Shown here in pieces: positions 62,886 to 64,000 of a stretch of DNA of 64,000 nucleotides. The stretch covers positions 310,001-374,000 of the forward strand of contig NZ_CP029295.1 in the NCBI RefSeq assembly GCF_003332325.1. The letters run 5' to 3'. A program made the position numbers and the translations under genes. The stretch comes from [Mycoplasma] phocae (GTDB lineage Bacteria; Bacillota_I; Bacilli_A; Mycoplasmatales; Metamycoplasmataceae). Each line of letters opens with the position of its first letter. Positions within the stretch are counted from its first letter, which is position 1. The notes below the pieces were generated by a model. That model saw nothing but the letters and a program-made list of their open reading frames with translations, ran no database searches and was not told the DNA's origin.

Positions 62886-64000
62886 ATTAAAATAAAATTT
62901 TGACTTCTTATATAAAAAACACTAGCAAAAAATAATAAAAAATTACAGTTTTAATTTGCGAATAAGGCAAATTAATACATTGAACTTTGCAAAAGATTAA
63001 TAATTAGCAAAATTTATGCAAATAAAAAAACCAATCCTATTGAGGGGGGGATATGGCTAGGTTTGGTTTTAATTATATTATTAAATGTAAATTTGTATAT
63101 AAATGGATGTAGTTATATAAGTAAATAAAATAGATAAAAAATTAAAAACTAAGAAAGGAGTATATAAAATATATAAAATTATCAGAAAATAAAAACATGA
63201 AATCTAACTCAAACTATGTACAAATTAAAAAATAACTGAAATTGAAAATACAATAGAAAATAATTAATTGTTAATAAACTAGAGAATATATAAAAATATC
63301 AATGCTATAAATAAATGTTAATAATAAATAATAAGGATTTTGAAAAAAGTAGCATACACAATTTTATTGATTTTATTGAAAGTTATAATGATTATTATGA
63401 TAATAGCGTGGTATTTTACTACCACATACTTAATTATATAACTCCTAGAAATAAAAAAACAAACTTTCAATAAACATTTCAAATTTATTCATAAAAAAAG
63501 AAAAAAACGATAAAAAAAACAAAAAATTGCAACATATTTATAAATGTTTGTTTAAAAAAATATCGTAATCATCATTTAAAAAATATTAATTAACTTTATA
63601 AAAAATTTTATGCCTTAGTTTTTAATAAAAAAATTATTAAAATAAAAATACTATGGCAAATGATTTGCTAATATCAAGGATTTTTTGCTTCTATTAAATT
63701 ATCCTTAGCATGCTCATTTTAGCATTAATAAGATAGTTAATAATGGCAAAAATAACATTAGATAAATTCTAAAACAATATTAATTCTTATTTTTTATTAT
63801 TCGCTAATAAAAATGCCAAAATAACTAACAATAAAATTTAGTTATTAAATAATAAATTTATTTTAATAGTAAGACTAAAAATTAAAAGCTGGAGATAAAT
63901 TACAAAATAAAAACCAAAATAATGTAGAAAATTAGCGATGGTATGAAACTAAATTTATAAGTCAAAATTTAAATAAAAAACAAATTAATAAAATACTATT
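62886..64000. other. Terminal gene-poor region
   Basis: AT-rich, with no convincing gene. It holds the 63027-63070 inverted repeat with a G7 run and a ribosome-binding-like GAAAGGAG at 63156 without a usable start. A 33-codon TTG-initiated hydrophobic frame (63340-63441) follows AAGGA and contains the hairpin GTGGTA/TACCAC (63408-63425). I treat these as debris or regulatory sequence of a gene beyond the window. Confidence 0.5.
63027..63070. repeat. Inverted repeat with a G7 loop run
   Basis: AAAACCAATCCTA (63027-63039) pairs with TAGGTTTGGTTTT (63058-63070), one mismatch. The loop contains seven consecutive G's (63044-63050), exceptional in such AT-rich DNA. It could be a terminator (TTTT follows) or the end of a former mobile element. 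Confidence 0.55.

Noticed and set aside
63340-63441. TTG-initiated 33-residue hydrophobic peptide after AAGGA
   Set aside because: Too short, non-ATG start and a hairpin inside; it could be a leader or remnant. Described under the terminal region but not called as a gene.

Overview
This is a chromosome segment from a Mycoplasma-like mollicute. The sequence is very AT-rich. Almost every long gene is open only if UGA is read as tryptophan, and the window carries a tRNA-Trp whose anticodon (UCA) reads UGA. Signal-peptide lipoproteins, a MnuA-type membrane nuclease, DUF285 repeat surface proteins and the absence of cell-wall genes fit the same picture. The gene content suggests the hominis-like side of the genus, but that placement is inference. 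A gene caller using the standard code would cut most of these genes into pieces; the coordinates below are the rejoined UGA=Trp frames.

Layout. 1-2.6 kb: end of an unknown gene, then truB and a HAD phosphatase (minus strand), tRNA-Thr(GGU), tRNA-Trp(UCA) and acpP. 2.6-10.8 kb: two copies of a lineage-specific module (a small HTH-like protein followed by a ~385-residue beta-rich protein). They flank rluB, a transketolase homologue that has lost much of its active site, a small unknown protein, efp and nadE. 11.3-15.7 kb: a small lipoprotein with oppB and oppC but no oppD/F, then a membrane nuclease. 15.9-16.4 kb: a frameshifted gene. 16.6-25.1 kb: a tail-anchored protein and three tandem paralogues of about 750 residues, each with an N-terminal anchor and a long coiled coil. 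25.3-32.1 kb: a minus-strand operon encoding a membrane-anchored EIIB-like protein without its phosphocysteine, a 1764-residue superfamily 1 helicase with a nuclease-like domain and a ~700-residue acidic tail, and a membrane-anchored protein.

32.2-35 kb: trpS-thrS. 35.2-37.6 kb: a second tail-anchored protein with a Met/Asp/His-rich segment, a NERD-like membrane protein and a YgjP-type metallopeptidase. 37.7-49.1 kb: housekeeping genes: rpsT; the replication-repair operon dnaX-ybaB-recR-tmk-holB-rsmI; a four-TM protein with a Nudix hydrolase; secA; tig; and a DUF3196-like protein.

49.1-64 kb: accessory surface-protein territory. It holds a lipoprotein, about 2.3 kb of apparently decayed sequence, and a recognisable pseudogene of a DUF285 surface protein. 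Next comes a 2505-residue surface protein (55206-62723) with an N-terminal signal sequence, about 12 composite DUF285 units, 18 tandem 75-residue domains (17 nearly identical, 225 bp each) and a C-terminal membrane anchor. The last 1.3 kb has no convincing gene.

The strongest leads are the giant helicase operon, the mosaic 225-bp repeat array with its decayed neighbour, the paired tail-anchored proteins, the duplicated HTH/beta-protein module and the degenerate transketolase.
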